From Iamia sp. SCSIO 61187 (lineage in GTDB: Bacteria; Actinomycetota; Acidimicrobiia; Acidimicrobiales; Iamiaceae), in the NCBI RefSeq assembly GCF_019443745.1, contig NZ_CP050948.1, forward strand, positions 1,798,001-1,862,000: DNA of 64,000 nucleotides, written 5' to 3'. The position numbers were made by a program, and so were the translations under genes. Of this stretch, positions 1 to 8,781 are shown in pieces (position 1 is the stretch's first letter; every line of letters starts with the position of its first letter). The notes beneath the pieces were generated by a model. The model did no database searches and was not told the DNA's origin. It saw nothing but the letters and a program-made list of their open reading frames with translations.

Positions 1-254
1 AGGAGGTGGCCGGTGCCCATGAGGTCGACGGCCCCGCTGCCGAAGTCGCCCCGGTCCTCGGGGAGGGCGAAGTTGCCCATGTGCAGGACCGGGCCGGTGT
101 CCTCGCCGACGACCTCGGTCATGGCGGCTCCGGTGGCGCCGTCGGTGCCGGCGCGGCCGCGGGGGCCGGTCATCGTCCCCGGCTGGCGCCGGCCGAGCCG
201 GCCCTCCCACCCGGCGGGCAGCTCGGCCCGGATGCCGTGGGCCTCGATCCTCAT
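1..254 (-). CDS. hypothetical protein, C-terminus off the left edge
   Basis: Only about the first 84 codons are visible; the frame runs out of the window. The ATG at 254 overlaps the stop of the preceding thioredoxin-like gene (ATGA), so it is the last visible gene of a MauE-like / thioredoxin-like operon and is probably translationally coupled. The visible part starts MRIEAHGIRAELPAGWEG, has a short Gly/Arg/Ala-rich loop, and continues into a hydrophilic segment containing LHMGNFALPEDRGDFG. There is no signal peptide or membrane segment. I do not recognise the family. Linkage to two redox-type membrane genes suggests a related role, but that is inference only. Confidence 0.6.
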   Translation of the reverse strand, partial: MRIEAHGIRAELPAGWEGRLGRRQPGTMTGPRGRAGTDGATGAAMTEVVGEDTGPVLHMGNFALPEDRGDFGSGAVDLMGTGHL

Positions 255-1159
255 GCGCTCGTCCTCTCGGCCGGGCCCTCGCCCGGCTCGTCGTGGTGGT
301 GGTCATGCTCGCCGTGGTCGTGCTCGCCGGGTGTGCTCGCGGCGTCGTCGGGGGCGGCCGGCCCGGCGAGGCGGGTGTCGTCGGGCCCGTCGCCGTAGAG
401 GCTCGGGTCGCCGGGGGCGATGCCGGCGGCGAGGAGCTCGTCGTCGACCCGGCGCTCGCGCTCGTCGTCGGCCCGGTACTTGGCGACCCGGCGGCTCTCG
501 AGGTCCTCGGCGTAGGAGGCGTCGTCCTGGACCTGGGTGAGCAGGCCCTTGACCTGCCCCCAGTCGATGCCGGTGCCCTCGCCCTGGACCTGGCCGGTGC
601 GGCCGTCGACCAGCACGAAGTAGGGCGAGCCGGGGACGTCGTAGGCCTCCCAGGCGCTGCTGTCCATCAGCACCGGCACGCCCTTGGGGGCGACGCGAGC
701 GATGGCGGCCGGGCTCTCCTGCTCGGGGCCCTTGGTGACGATCACGGGGCGGACGTCGCGGGGCAGGCCCAGCTTCTGCGGCTTCTGGAAGGCGTCCCAG
801 AAGCGCTGGCAGGTGAGGCACGACCCGGAGAGGAAGGCGACGAGGGTGCGGTGCTCGACACCGGTGACCCGGATGGTCACGGCGTCGTCGTCGACCCCGA
901 CGCCGACGAGGTCACGGGAGTCGGTGAAGCCCTCGCGCTCGGGCGGCGCCTGGACCTGGGGGAAGGTGCGCACCTCGTCGCGGCTGACGGTGCGGGGCCC
1001 CGGCCGGGCGGCGGTCGCGGTCGGGGACGCGCCCTCCTCGATCCCGCCGTCGATCTCGTGGAGGCGCCGGAGGATGTCGGCGTGGCTGCGCAGCAGGCCG
1101 AGGACGAGCAGCGTCAGCACGGCGACGGCGAGGGCCAGCACGGCGACGACGGCGGCCAT
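251..1159 (-). CDS. membrane-anchored thioredoxin-like protein (TlpA/MauD type) with His-rich tail
   Basis: About 302 aa. Residues 1-24 form one hydrophobic helix, so the protein is probably membrane-anchored with the thioredoxin fold outside. The fold carries a CLTC active site (Cys114, Cys117) and later a VPGSPYFVLVDG stretch holding the cis-proline. After the fold comes a charged helix and a His/Asp/Glu-rich C-terminus with HDHGEHDHHHDE, a likely metal-binding tail. I start at the ATG at 1159, immediately before the membrane helix. The frame is open further upstream, but that part runs into palindromic repeat DNA. It lies downstream of a MauE/DoxX-like gene, the usual partner of MauD-like thioredoxins, and probably takes part in disulfide or quinone-linked redox maturation of an exported protein. 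The substrate is unknown. Confidence 0.75.
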   Translation of the reverse strand: MAAVVAVLALAVAVLTLLVLGLLRSHADILRRLHEIDGGIEEGASPTATAARPGPRTVSRDEVRTFPQVQAPPEREGFTDSRDLVGVGVDDDAVTIRVTGVEHRTLVAFLSGSCLTCQRFWDAFQKPQKLGLPRDVRPVIVTKGPEQESPAAIARVAPKGVPVLMDSSAWEAYDVPGSPYFVLVDGRTGQVQGEGTGIDWGQVKGLLTQVQDDASYAEDLESRRVAKYRADDERERRVDDELLAAGIAPGDPSLYGDGPDDTRLAGPAAPDDAASTPGEHDHGEHDHHHDEPGEGPAERTSA

Positions 1160-1281
1160 CACGCGGTCCTCGGGCCCCGATGGGGGCGCGGCGGGGGAGA
1201 CTCGAACAGCACGACCGGCCCACCGTAGGCGATGCGCCGCGAGCGGTGAGGTCCCACCCACCGTGGCCGCAGGACCCCCAT

Positions 1282-1402
1282 CCGTTCTGAGCCAGCGGTC
1301 GGCCACGGGTGGCTGGATCCTGGCTCAGAACGGCGCGGGGTCGGCCTCGGTCGGGTTCTGGGCCAGCGGTCGGCCACGGGTGGCTGGATCCTGGCTCAGA
1401 AC
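1282..1402. repeat. palindromic repeat family A, two tandem copies
   Basis: Copy 1 (1282-1333) has perfect 14-bp arms, CCGTTCTGAGCCAG and its complement, around a 24-nt spacer. Copy 2 (1355-1402) has 12-bp arms with one mismatch and an identical 24-nt spacer (1367-1390). The copies are about 72 bp apart. They lie between the 3' end of the MauE-like gene and the start of the thioredoxin-like gene, and fill most of the 280-bp gap between them. The conserved spacer shows that this is a copied element and not just a terminator stem. Confidence 0.85.
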
Positions 1403-1439
1403 GGTGCGGGGCGGCTCGGGCCCCGGGCCGACCGAGCCC

Positions 1440-1991
1440 TCAGCCGTCGGTGGCGGGTGGGCCGACGAGGGCCCGGACGGCGGGGAGGTCGGTCAGCAGG
1501 GCCCGCACGCCGGCGGCGGCCACGAGGGCGAGGGCGACCACGGCGACGCTGGGGCCGGCGTCGGAGGCCATGGCGCCGACCACGCCGTCGGCGCCCACGG
1601 CCACGGCGGCCACCGCCGCGGCGGCCAGGGCGACGTTGACGGCGACGTGGGTCCGGCCGACGGGGGCGTCGGCGTCGCCGAAGCAGCCGCAGTCGGCCGT
1701 CTCGCCGGTGGCCGCCGCCCGTCGCACCTGGACGGCGGTGAAGGCGGCGAACCCCAGGTAGAGGACGACGACGGGAACGGCGGCCACCCCGCCGACGGCC
1801 GCGGCGGCGAGCGCCGAGGCCACCTCCACCGCGCCGAGCAGCCGCACCAGGGGGTCGGACCCGGGCAGCCCGGTGCGGGCGAGGGCCAGGCCCGTCGGCG
1901 CCGGCCGGCGCAGCTTGGCCACCCCGGCCACGGCGAGCAGGACGGCCGCCACGAGCAGCGGTCCGAGGGCGGGGGAGAGCGTCGCCACCAT
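1440..1991 (-). CDS. MauE/DoxX-like redox-associated membrane protein
   Basis: About 183 aa with four predicted hydrophobic helices. The loop after helix 3 carries a CGCFG motif (Cys101, Cys103), typical of the MauE/methylamine-utilisation family and of DoxX-like electron carriers. The family passes electrons or shapes disulfides across the membrane, usually with a MauD-type thioredoxin, which is the next gene on this strand. ATG at 1991 is chosen; a GTG directly upstream (1994) is an alternative. The methylamine dehydrogenase subunits themselves are not in the window, so the real client is unknown. Confidence 0.75.
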   Translation of the reverse strand: MVATLSPALGPLLVAAVLLAVAGVAKLRRPAPTGLALARTGLPGSDPLVRLLGAVEVASALAAAAVGGVAAVPVVVLYLGFAAFTAVQVRRAAATGETADCGCFGDADAPVGRTHVAVNVALAAAAVAAVAVGADGVVGAMASDAGPSVAVVALALVAAAGVRALLTDLPAVRALVGPPATDG

Positions 1992-2112
1992 CACGCCCCC
2001 ACCATGCCAGCCCTCCTCGCCGTCCGGTGGGCGGGAACCCGCCGGTCCGGTGGTTCTCCGCCCACCGGGGGGCCGGGCCGATCACCATGCCGGCCGGGGG
2101 AGGTCCCACCGG

Positions 2113-2118
2113 TACAGT
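2113..2118 (+). promoter_or_regulatory. -10 box for leaderless tig
   Basis: TACAGT ends 10 nt before the tig ATG at 2129, with no Shine-Dalgarno sequence between. This placement fits transcription starting at or next to the start codon. Confidence 0.5.
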
Positions 2119-2128
2119 GGTCGCCCTC

Positions 2129-3532
2129 ATGCAGTCCACCGTCGAGCCCGCCGAGGGCAACAAGGTCAAGCTCCGCGTCGAGGTCCCCGGCGACGTCTTC
2201 GAGCACGAGGTCGATGCCGCCTTCAAGCGGATGGCGCGCGAGGTCCGGCTCCCCGGCTTCCGGCCCGGGAAGGTGCCCCGCAAGGTGCTCGAGGCGCGGG
2301 TCGGGGTGGAGGCGGCGCGCAACGACGCCCTCCAGCACGCCCTGCCCGAGTACTACGCCGCCGCCCTCGCCGAGCACGACGTCGACGCCATCGCCCCGCC
2401 CGAGATCGAGATCACCGCGGGCGAGGACACCGGCCCGGTGGCCTTCGACGCCACCGTCGAGGTCCGGCCCGAGGTCACGGTGGGCGGCTACGCCTCCCTG
2501 CGGGTCGTCATCGACTCGCCCGAGCCCACCGACGAGGAGGTCGAGGAGCGCGTCGAGCACCTCCGCGAGCAGTTCTCCACCCTCGCCGACGTCGACCGTC
2601 CCGCCGCCGAGGGCGACACCGTCACCATCGACATCTCCGGCGCCCGCGACGGCGAGCCGCTCGACGGCCTCACCGCCGAGGGCTACCAGTACCGCGTCGG
2701 CGCCGGCTCCATCGTCCCCGAGCTCGACGCCAACCTCGAGGGCGCCGGCGTCGGCGACACCCTGGAGTTCACCGCCGACCACCCCCAGGAGGGCGAGGAC
2801 CCGGTCGACTTCACCGTCGTGGTGAACGAGGTCCGCGAGACCGTGCTGCCCGACCTCGACGACGCCTTCGCCGCCGAGGCCTCCGAGTTCTCGACCGTCG
2901 AGGAGCTCCGCACCGACCTGCGCACCCGCCTCGCCACCGTGAAGGCGTCGCAGGCCCAGATGGCCGTCCGCGAGGGCACCGCCGACGAGCTGGCGAAGCT
3001 GGTCGAGGAGGACCCGCCCGAGGCCCTCGTCGAGACCGAGATGCAGACCCGCCTCCAGGACCTCGCCCTGCGCCTGCGGGCCCAGGGGATCGAGCTGGCC
3101 CAGTACCTCCAGCTCACCGGTCAGGACCCCGACGCCTTCCGCGAGGAGCTGCGCACCGCGGCGCAGCGGTCGGTGCGGGTCGACCTTGCTCTGCGGGCCG
3201 TCGCCGTGGCCGAGGGCATCGACGTCGACGACGACGACCTCGACGCCGAGATCGAGGCCGTCGCCGCCCGGGTGGGCCAGCCGGCCAAGAAGGTGCGCCA
3301 GCAGTTCGAGCGCAACTCCCAGCTGTCGTTGGTACGCTCCGACGTGCGCACCCGCAAGGCCATGGACTGGGTGCTGGAGCACATCGAGGTCGTCGACCGC
3401 GACGGCAACGCCCTCGACCGTGAGGCCCTCCTCGCCGACGAGGACGACCACGATCACGATCATGGCCACGACCACGGGGCGGCTCCCTCCGACGACCCCC
3501 AGAACGACTCACCCGACGAGCAGGACAGCTGA
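2129..3532 (+). CDS. tig: trigger factor (ribosome-bound chaperone)
   Basis: 467 aa, close to the usual family length. Trigger factor binds the ribosome exit tunnel, shields nascent chains and has peptidyl-prolyl isomerase activity. The N-terminal ribosome-binding domain has the signature loop [13 protein letters not shown] at about residues 43-55. The middle is the FKBP-like domain and the C-terminal half is the helical chaperone domain. The extreme C-terminus is unusual: an acidic, His-rich tail with [12 protein letters not shown] that could bind Ni, Zn or Cu. ATG 2129 is chosen over upstream in-frame codons because of the TACAGT box 10 nt before it and the correct domain start. The stop overlaps the clpP ATG by one base, giving the conserved tig-clpP-clpX order. 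Confidence 0.97.
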   Translation: MQSTVEPAEGNKVKLRVEVPGDVFEHEVDAAFKRMAREVRLPGFRPGKVPRKVLEARVGVEAARNDALQHALPEYYAAALAEHDVDAIAPPEIEITAGEDTGPVAFDATVEVRPEVTVGGYASLRVVIDSPEPTDEEVEERVEHLREQFSTLADVDRPAAEGDTVTIDISGARDGEPLDGLTAEGYQYRVGAGSIVPELDANLEGAGVGDTLEFTADHPQEGEDPVDFTVVVNEVRETVLPDLDDAFAAEASEFSTVEELRTDLRTRLATVKASQAQMAVREGTADELAKLVEEDPPEALVETEMQTRLQDLALRLRAQGIELAQYLQLTGQDPDAFREELRTAAQRSVRVDLALRAVAVAEGIDVDDDDLDAEIEAVAARVGQPAKKVRQQFERNSQLSLVRSDVRTRKAMDWVLEHIEVVDRDGNALDREALLADEDDHDHDHGHDHGAAPSDDPQNDSPDEQDS

Positions 3533-4167
3533 TGGAACCGGCCTACAACTACCTCGTGCCCACCGTGGTCGAGCAGACCAACCGGGGCGAGCGGGCCTTC
3601 GACCTCTACTCCCGCCTGCTCAAGGACAACATCATCTTCCTGGGCACGCCGATCGACGACACGATCGCCAACCTGGTGTCGGCCCAGCTGCTGCACCTCG
3701 AGTCGGAGAACCCCGACAAGGACATCAACATCTACATCAACAGCCCTGGTGGCGACATCACCGCGCTGTTCGCGATCTACGACACCATGCAGTACGTCAA
3801 GCCCGACATCGCCACCATCTGCTTCGGGCAGGCGGCCTCGGCGGCGGCGGTGCTGCTGGCGGCGGGCACGCCCGGCAAGCGCATGGCCCTGCCCCACGCC
3901 CGCGTGCTGCTGCACCAGCCCTGGGGCAGCGGTGGCGGTCAGGCCTCCGACATCGAGATCCAGGCCAAGGAGATCCTGCGCATGCGGGACCTGCTCAACG
4001 AGATCCTGGCCCGCCACAGCGGCCAGGACGTCGAGCGGATCAAGCGCGACACGGACCGCGACTACGTGCTGTCCGCGCCCGAGGCCCAGGAGTACGGCAT
4101 CATCGACGAGGTCATCGCCTCCCGCGAGATCGTGGACCGCACCGGCCCGATCACGGCGGCGAGCTGA
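3532..4167 (+). CDS. clpP: ATP-dependent Clp protease proteolytic subunit
   Basis: 211 aa. Serine peptidase that forms the tetradecameric barrel and degrades substrates unfolded by ClpX. The catalytic triad is Ser103 (in GQAAS), His128 (in LLHQP) and Asp177 (in DRDYVL); the spacing of 25 and 49 residues equals that of E. coli ClpP. The oligomer or handle region contains INSPGGDI. The ATG overlaps the tig stop (TGATG), so coupling is likely. Only one clpP is present here, whereas many actinobacteria have tandem clpP1-clpP2, so a second copy elsewhere in the genome is possible. Confidence 0.97.
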   Translation: MEPAYNYLVPTVVEQTNRGERAFDLYSRLLKDNIIFLGTPIDDTIANLVSAQLLHLESENPDKDINIYINSPGGDITALFAIYDTMQYVKPDIATICFGQAASAAAVLLAAGTPGKRMALPHARVLLHQPWGSGGGQASDIEIQAKEILRMRDLLNEILARHSGQDVERIKRDTDRDYVLSAPEAQEYGIIDEVIASREIVDRTGPITAAS

Positions 4168-4217
4168 TCACGCACGAGTCCTGACCCACCCGACCACAGA
4201 CCGACAGGGGATCCCCG

Positions 4218-5498
4218 GTGGCCAAGTTCGGAGAAGGCGGCGAGCTCCTCAAGTGCTCGTTCTGCGGCAAGTCGCAGAAGCAGGTCAAGAAGCTCATCGC
4301 CGGCCCCAGCGTCTACATCTGCGACGAGTGCATCGACCTCTGCAACGAGATCATCGAGGAGGAGCTGTCCGAGGGCGCCGACCTCACCCTCGAGGACCTG
4401 CCCAAGCCCCGTGAGATCTTCGAGTTCCTGAACGACTTCATCATCGGGCAGGAGCAGGCCAAGAAGATCCTGTCCGTCGCCGTCTACAACCACTACAAGC
4501 GGGTGCAGCTGGGCTCGACCCGGAGCCACGGCGACGACGTCGAGCTGGCCAAGTCGAACATCCTCCTCATCGGGCCCACCGGCTGCGGCAAGACCCTCCT
4601 CGCCCAGACCCTGGCCCGTCTGCTCAACGTCCCGTTCGCCATCGCGGATGCCACCGCCCTCACCGAGGCCGGCTACGTGGGCGAGGACGTCGAGAACATC
4701 CTCCTGAAGCTGATCCAGGCCGCCGACTACGACGTCAAGAAGGCCGAGACCGGGATCATCTACATCGACGAGATCGACAAGGTGGCCCGCAAGGCCGAGA
4801 ACCCGTCGATCACCCGCGACGTGTCGGGCGAGGGCGTGCAGCAGGCGCTGCTGAAGATCCTCGAGGGCACCGTCGCCTCGGTGCCGCCCCAGGGCGGGCG
4901 CAAGCACCCGCACCAGGAGTTCATCCAGGTCGACACGACCAACATCCTGTTCATCTGCGGTGGTGCCTTCGCCGGCATCGAGCGCATCATCGAGAGCCGG
5001 TCCGGCGCCAAGGGCGTGGGCTTCGGCGCCGACATCCGCAAGGCGCAGGAGAAGGACATGGGCGACGTGCTCACCTCCGTCCTGCCCGAGGACCTCCTGA
5101 AGTTCGGCCTCATCCCCGAGTTCATCGGCCGGCTGCCGGTCATCGGCGCTGTGGCCAACCTCGACCGCGAGGCCCTGGTGCGGATCCTCGTCGAGCCCCG
5201 CAACGCCCTGGCCAAGCAGTACAAGAAGTTCTTCGAGTACGAGAACGTCGACCTCGAGTTCACCGACGACGCCCTCGAGGCCATCGCCGACCAGGCCATC
5301 CTCCGGGGCACCGGCGCTCGCGGCCTGCGGGCGATCCTCGAGGAGGTCCTCCTCAACACCATGTACGACCTCCCCGGGCGCGACGACATCGAGCGCTGCG
5401 TGATCGACGCCAAGGTCGTCCAGGAGAAGGTCAACCCGACCCTCGTGCCCCGGGGCTCCGAGCGCCGGGCCCCCCGCCCCCGCCGCGCCGCCTCCTGA
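4218..5498 (+). CDS. clpX: ClpX unfoldase subunit of ClpXP
   Basis: 426 aa AAA+ ATPase. The N-terminal zinc-binding domain has Cys pairs in KCSFCGK and ICDECIDLC. The AAA+ core has Walker A GPTGCGKT and Walker B IIYIDEID, and later the FIGRLPVIG segment. It recognises and unfolds tagged proteins and feeds them to ClpP. The start is GTG 4218, preceded by AGGGGAT. A 27-bp odd palindrome (5503-5529) follows the stop by 4 nt. In many actinobacteria valS and folC come next; here valS is absent and a degenerate FolC lies further down. Confidence 0.97.
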   Translation: MAKFGEGGELLKCSFCGKSQKQVKKLIAGPSVYICDECIDLCNEIIEEELSEGADLTLEDLPKPREIFEFLNDFIIGQEQAKKILSVAVYNHYKRVQLGSTRSHGDDVELAKSNILLIGPTGCGKTLLAQTLARLLNVPFAIADATALTEAGYVGEDVENILLKLIQAADYDVKKAETGIIYIDEIDKVARKAENPSITRDVSGEGVQQALLKILEGTVASVPPQGGRKHPHQEFIQVDTTNILFICGGAFAGIERIIESRSGAKGVGFGADIRKAQEKDMGDVLTSVLPEDLLKFGLIPEFIGRLPVIGAVANLDREALVRILVEPRNALAKQYKKFFEYENVDLEFTDDALEAIADQAILRGTGARGLRAILEEVLLNTMYDLPGRDDIERCVIDAKVVQEKVNPTLVPRGSERRAPRPRRAAS

Positions 5499-5502
5499 CC
5501 GA

Positions 5503-5529
5503 CACGGATGGTGCCAGGCACCATCCGTG
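5503..5529. repeat. odd palindrome family E, copy 1 (3' of clpX)
   Basis: Perfect 13-bp arms, CACGGATGGTGCC and its complement, around a single central A (5516). The centre GTGCCnGGCAC is shared with five other 3'-end palindromes in the window. It probably acts as a 3'-end hairpin, but there is no U-tract after it. Confidence 0.8.
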
Positions 5530-5644
5530 GGTGGCGCTCGGGTGACGACGGGATCGTCGCGGCCGAGCCCACGACCCGGGGTGAGTAGCGTGGGCTCCCG
5601 TCCGAGGGGCAGAGCCGCCCCGTCGTCAACCACGGAGGACCGTC

Positions 5645-6358
5645 GTGCACAAGGCCATCAAGGGTGCCCTGATCGGAGGCGTCGTGGGCGCAGGGGTCGC
5701 CGCCGTGCAGGCGTCGCGTGCTCCCGACCCCGATCGTGACCCCGTCCCCGGCATCGCCAAGGGGGCGGCCGAGGGTGCGCTGGTGGGTGCCGGCGTCGGC
5801 CTCGTCCTCCAGTGGCGCGTGACTCGCAAGGCCAAGAAGGCGGCCAAGGCCGGCGCCGCAGTCGAGGTCACCCGCAAGCTCGGCTTCGTCGCCGACAAGG
5901 TCGAGGGCACCATCGACCGGGCGCTCGACGCCGCCGAGGCCGCCCTCCCGCACGTCGAGGAGCTGGCCGAGCGGGCCTCGTCGTCGCTGTACGAGCTGGC
6001 CGACGCCACCCGCCCCCACGTCCGAGCCCTGGCCGACACGGCGCGCGAGAAGGCCTTCGACCTGTCCGAGGTCGCCATCGAGCAGGCCCGTCCCCACGCC
6101 CGGGCGGCCCGCGAGCGGGCGCCGGAGCTGGCCGAGCACGCCCGGGAGGTGGCCAAGGAGCGGGCCGCCGAGCTCTCCGAGCTGGCCAAGGAGAAGGGGC
6201 CGCTGCTGGCGGCGTCGACCCGCACCATGGCGGCCGACCTGGCCGAGGTCGCTCGGGAGAAGGCCCCGGTCCTGGCCGAGGAGGCCCGCCACCGGGCCGC
6301 CGAGGCCGCCGAGCAGGCCCGTCACCGCGCCGAAGAGGTCCGTCTCCGCGTCGCCTGA
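5645..6358 (+). CDS. glycine-zipper membrane protein with long amphipathic-helix repeats
   Basis: 237 aa. GTG start at 5645 with GGAGG 7 nt upstream. Residues 1-55 contain two Gly/Ala-rich hydrophobic stretches (ALIGGVVGAGVA and GALVGAGVGLVL), resembling a glycine zipper or small membrane hairpin. From about residue 60 to the end the protein is a low-complexity run of Ala/Glu/Arg/Lys helices in an approximate 11-residue rhythm (AREKAFDLSEVA, ARERAPELAEHA, AKERAAELSELA and similar). This resembles LEA or apolipoprotein-type amphipathic helices or a coiled coil. I infer envelope association or stress protection; no enzymatic motif is present. A TAGCGT box at about 5585 may be its promoter. Three tandem palindromes follow the stop. 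Confidence 0.7.
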   Translation: MHKAIKGALIGGVVGAGVAAVQASRAPDPDRDPVPGIAKGAAEGALVGAGVGLVLQWRVTRKAKKAAKAGAAVEVTRKLGFVADKVEGTIDRALDAAEAALPHVEELAERASSSLYELADATRPHVRALADTAREKAFDLSEVAIEQARPHARAARERAPELAEHAREVAKERAAELSELAKEKGPLLAASTRTMAADLAEVAREKAPVLAEEARHRAAEAAEQARHRAEEVRLRVA

Positions 6359-6365
6359 CCGACCT

Positions 6366-6528
6366 TTGTCCGGAACCCTGCCGCAGAGGGGGACTTCCGG
6401 ACAAGGTTCGGCGGCCGGTCCCCAGCTTTGTCCGGAACCCTGCCGCAGAGGGGGACTTCCGGACAAGGTTCGGCGGCCGGTCCCCAGCTTTGTCCGGAAC
6501 CCTGCCGAGGAGGGGGACTTCCGGACAA
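6366..6528. repeat. palindromic repeat family B, three tandem copies, 62-bp period
   Basis: Arms TTGTCCGGAA / TTCCGGACAA at 6366-6375/6395-6404, 6428-6437/6457-6466 and 6490-6499/6519-6528, each with a 19-nt spacer. The period is exactly 62 bp and the 23-bp linkers are also nearly identical. The array fills the gap between the amphipathic-helix gene and the promoter of the FolC-like gene. The same palindrome appears again at 24966-25066. Confidence 0.9.
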
Positions 6529-6551
6529 GGTTCGGGGGTGGCGGTGCCCGG

Positions 6552-6557
6552 TAGCGT
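6552..6557 (+). promoter_or_regulatory. -10 box for leaderless FolC-like gene
   Basis: TAGCGT ends 9 nt before GTG 6567. There is no ribosome binding site in between. Confidence 0.45.
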
Positions 6558-6566
6558 GGTCGGGCT

Positions 6567-7730
6567 GTGAACATCGACTCCGCCCTGCGCCACCTCGCCT
6601 CCCGCGCCGACCACCAGGTGGCGCGTGACGAGGTCGGCGACCGCATCGGCCGTCTCCTGCACGTCCTCGGCGACCCCCACGAGGCGGCGCCGGTCATCGC
6701 CGTCACCGGCCCCGGCGCGGCGTCGGTCGCGGCCATGGCCACGGCCCTGCTGCGGGCGCAGGGCCTCTCGGTGGGGACCATCACGTCGACCGCCCTCGAG
6801 CAGGTGGCCGAGCGCCTGGCCTGGGACGGGACCACCGTCGACGACGACACCTTCGCCACCCTCGTCGGTGACGTCACCGCCGTCGAGGAGCTGGCCGGGC
6901 TCACTGCCGCCGCCTCCGAGATCGTCGTCGCCGCCGCCTTCCGGTGGTTCGCCGAGGTCGCCGTCGACGTCGTCGTGCTCGAGACCGGCCACGACGACCC
7001 CGTCGCCCTCGTCGAGCCGACCGTCGCCGTCGGCGCCGACGAGCACGGGACCGTGACGGTCGCCTCGGCCGACGGCGCCTGGGAGCTCAACCGCGACTTC
7101 GGCGTCGCCGTCGACAAGGTCGCCGTCGGCGGGCGCCTCCTCGACCTGCGGACGCCCGACGCCCAGCACGACGACGTCTACGTCCCGGTCCACGGCGGCC
7201 ACCAGGCGGCCGCGGCGGCGACCGCCCTCGCCGCGGTCGAGGCCTTCCTCGGTCGGCCCCAGGACACCGAGGTCGTGACCGAGGCGCTGGGGGAGCTCCG
7301 GCTGCCGGGCCGCTTCGAGGTCGTCGCCCGCCACCCCACCGTCGTCGTGGACGTGGTGACCGACGCCGGGGCGGCCGAGGCCACCGCCACCACCCTGGCC
7401 GAGGACATGATGCTCCCGGGGTCGGTCCTCATGGTCGTCGGCTTCCGGTCCGGCCCCGACCCCGAAGCGATCCTGCACGCCCTCGGCGTCGCCGACGCCG
7501 GCCTCGTCGTGGCCTGCGCCCCCGAGGGGGCCGGGGTCGTCGCCGCCTCGGACCTCGTCGGCGTGGCCGAGCGGCTGGGCGCCGTGGCCGAGACCGTGCC
7601 CGAGCCGGTCGACGCCGTGAACCGGGCCCTGGCCGTGGCCACCGAGGACGACCTCGTCCTCGTCGCCGGCGCCCCCGAGATCGTCGGCCCCGTGCGGGCC
7701 GCCCTGCGAGAGATGGACGTCCCCGCGTGA
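6567..7730 (+). CDS. degenerate FolC-like (folylpolyglutamate synthase family) protein, probably non-catalytic
   Basis: 387 aa. The overall layout follows FolC/Mur ligases: an N-terminal nucleotide-binding half, and a C-terminal half with LPGRFEVVARHP followed by VVVDVV, the place where active enzymes have the P-G-R...LDGAHNP region. The locus (after clpX, before ndk) is also where actinobacterial folC normally sits. The ATP-binding loop, normally G-T-N-G-K-G-S, reads TGPGAASV at 47-54, so the essential Lys is Ala51. The conserved acidic segment has become LETGHDDP, and AHNP is lost. I infer a pseudoenzyme or a protein with a new function; it is not a recent pseudogene, since the frame is intact. 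Its stop overlaps the map GTG (GTGA). Confidence 0.7.
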   Translation: MNIDSALRHLASRADHQVARDEVGDRIGRLLHVLGDPHEAAPVIAVTGPGAASVAAMATALLRAQGLSVGTITSTALEQVAERLAWDGTTVDDDTFATLVGDVTAVEELAGLTAAASEIVVAAAFRWFAEVAVDVVVLETGHDDPVALVEPTVAVGADEHGTVTVASADGAWELNRDFGVAVDKVAVGGRLLDLRTPDAQHDDVYVPVHGGHQAAAAATALAAVEAFLGRPQDTEVVTEALGELRLPGRFEVVARHPTVVVDVVTDAGAAEATATTLAEDMMLPGSVLMVVGFRSGPDPEAILHALGVADAGLVVACAPEGAGVVAASDLVGVAERLGAVAETVPEPVDAVNRALAVATEDDLVLVAGAPEIVGPVRAALREMDVPA

Positions 7731-8719
7731 ACCCCCCCGCCACCGCCGCCACCGAGGTCGACCCGGCCCGGATGCGCCCCAACGACGCCTGCTTCTGCGG
7801 GTCGGGGCGCAAGTTCAAGCGCTGCCACGCCCCCTCGTTCGAGCGGGTGCGGGCCGGACAGGTCAGTCCCCAGCGGCCCGTGCCGGACGGCGTCGAGCTG
7901 CCCCACTACGCCGCCGAGGGCGGTCGCAGCCGACGTGACGTCCCCGACGTCCACCCGCCCGAGACGATCGAGGCGATGCGCCGCACCGGCGCGGCCGCGG
8001 CCGAGATCCTCCGCACCGTCGGCGACGCCATCGCCCCCGGCGTCACCACCGAGGAGCTCGACCGGATCTGCCACGAGGCGTGCCTCGCCGCCGGCGGCTA
8101 CCCCAGCCCCCTCAACTACGGCGAGCCGTCGTACCCGAAGTCGATCTGCACGTCGGTCAACGAGGTCATCTGCCACGGGATCCCCGACTCGCGGGCCCTG
8201 CGCGACGGCGACATCGTCAACCTCGACGTCACCTTGTTCCGCGAGGGCGTCCACGGCGACACCAACGCCACCTGGGGCGTGGGGACGATCGACGACCTGA
8301 GCCGGCGCCTGGTGCGCGTCACCCGCGAGTGCCTCGAGAAGGGCATCGAGGCGGTACGTCCCGGCCGGCCGACGAGCGACATCGGCCAGGCCATCCAGGC
8401 CCACGCCGAGGCGGAGGGCTTCAGCGTGGTGCGGGCCTTCACCGGCCACGGCGTCGCCCACGAGTTCCACACCGGGCTGCACATCCTCCACTACTTCGAG
8501 CCGCGCGACGCCCGCGTGGTGATGGAGCCGGGGATGACGTTCACCATCGAGCCCATGATCGCCCTGGGTGCGTGGCAGCACCGGCTGTGGGACGACGAGT
8601 GGACCGCGGTGACGACCGACGGGCGCCGCACGGCCCAGTTCGAGCACACCCTCGTCGTCACCGACGACGGCGCCGACATCCTCACCCTCCACCCCGACGG
8701 CCGCTGGTCCGGCCACTGA
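7727..8719 (+). CDS. map: type I methionine aminopeptidase with N-terminal SEC-C zinc motif
   Basis: 330 aa from GTG 7727, overlapping the FolC-like stop by 4 bp. It removes the initiator methionine from nascent proteins. Residues 19-34 form a SEC-C-type zinc motif (Cys22, Cys24, Cys33, His34 in CFCGSGRKFKRCH), an extension that may aid ribosome docking. The pita-bread catalytic domain has metal ligands Asp167, Asp178, His241, Glu275 and Glu306, and substrate His150. A 27-bp odd palindrome starts 4 nt after the stop. Confidence 0.93.
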   Translation: MNPPATAATEVDPARMRPNDACFCGSGRKFKRCHAPSFERVRAGQVSPQRPVPDGVELPHYAAEGGRSRRDVPDVHPPETIEAMRRTGAAAAEILRTVGDAIAPGVTTEELDRICHEACLAAGGYPSPLNYGEPSYPKSICTSVNEVICHGIPDSRALRDGDIVNLDVTLFREGVHGDTNATWGVGTIDDLSRRLVRVTRECLEKGIEAVRPGRPTSDIGQAIQAHAEAEGFSVVRAFTGHGVAHEFHTGLHILHYFEPRDARVVMEPGMTFTIEPMIALGAWQHRLWDDEWTAVTTDGRRTAQFEHTLVVTDDGADILTLHPDGRWSGH

Positions 8720-8723
8720 CCCG

Positions 8724-8750
8724 GACGCGACGTGCCTGGCACGTCGCGTC
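8724..8750. repeat. odd palindrome family E, copy 2 (3' of map)
   Basis: Perfect 13-bp arms, GACGCGACGTGCC and its complement, around a single T (8737). It has the same total length and the same GTGCCnGGCAC centre as the copy behind clpX, but different outer flanks that remain fully self-complementary. Confidence 0.8.
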
Positions 8751-8781
8751 CCTTGGTTCGGAGCGGTGGGGGAGGGGTCGC

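Noticed and set aside
1991-3475. A 494-residue minus-strand open frame opposite tig
   Set aside because: It is an antisense shadow rich in Leu/Gly/Val/Asp, caused by codon bias of the trigger factor gene.
5503-5529. Family E palindromes as ordinary Rho-independent terminators
   Set aside because: No U-tract follows any copy, and the centre is conserved by sequence, which a simple terminator would not need. A termination role is still possible and is reported as such.
6366-6528. Tandem palindromes as a CRISPR array
   Set aside because: Linkers are nearly identical instead of unique spacers, the unit is 62 bp, and no cas genes are present.
4760-7117. A 785-residue minus-strand open frame opposite clpX and the FolC-like gene
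   Set aside because: It is a GC-rich antisense shadow with Arg/Ser/Pro-dominated composition and no domain. It runs through the palindrome array.
6567-7730. FolC-like gene as a decaying pseudogene
   Set aside because: The frame is intact, codon use matches neighbours, it has its own -10 box and it is coupled to map.
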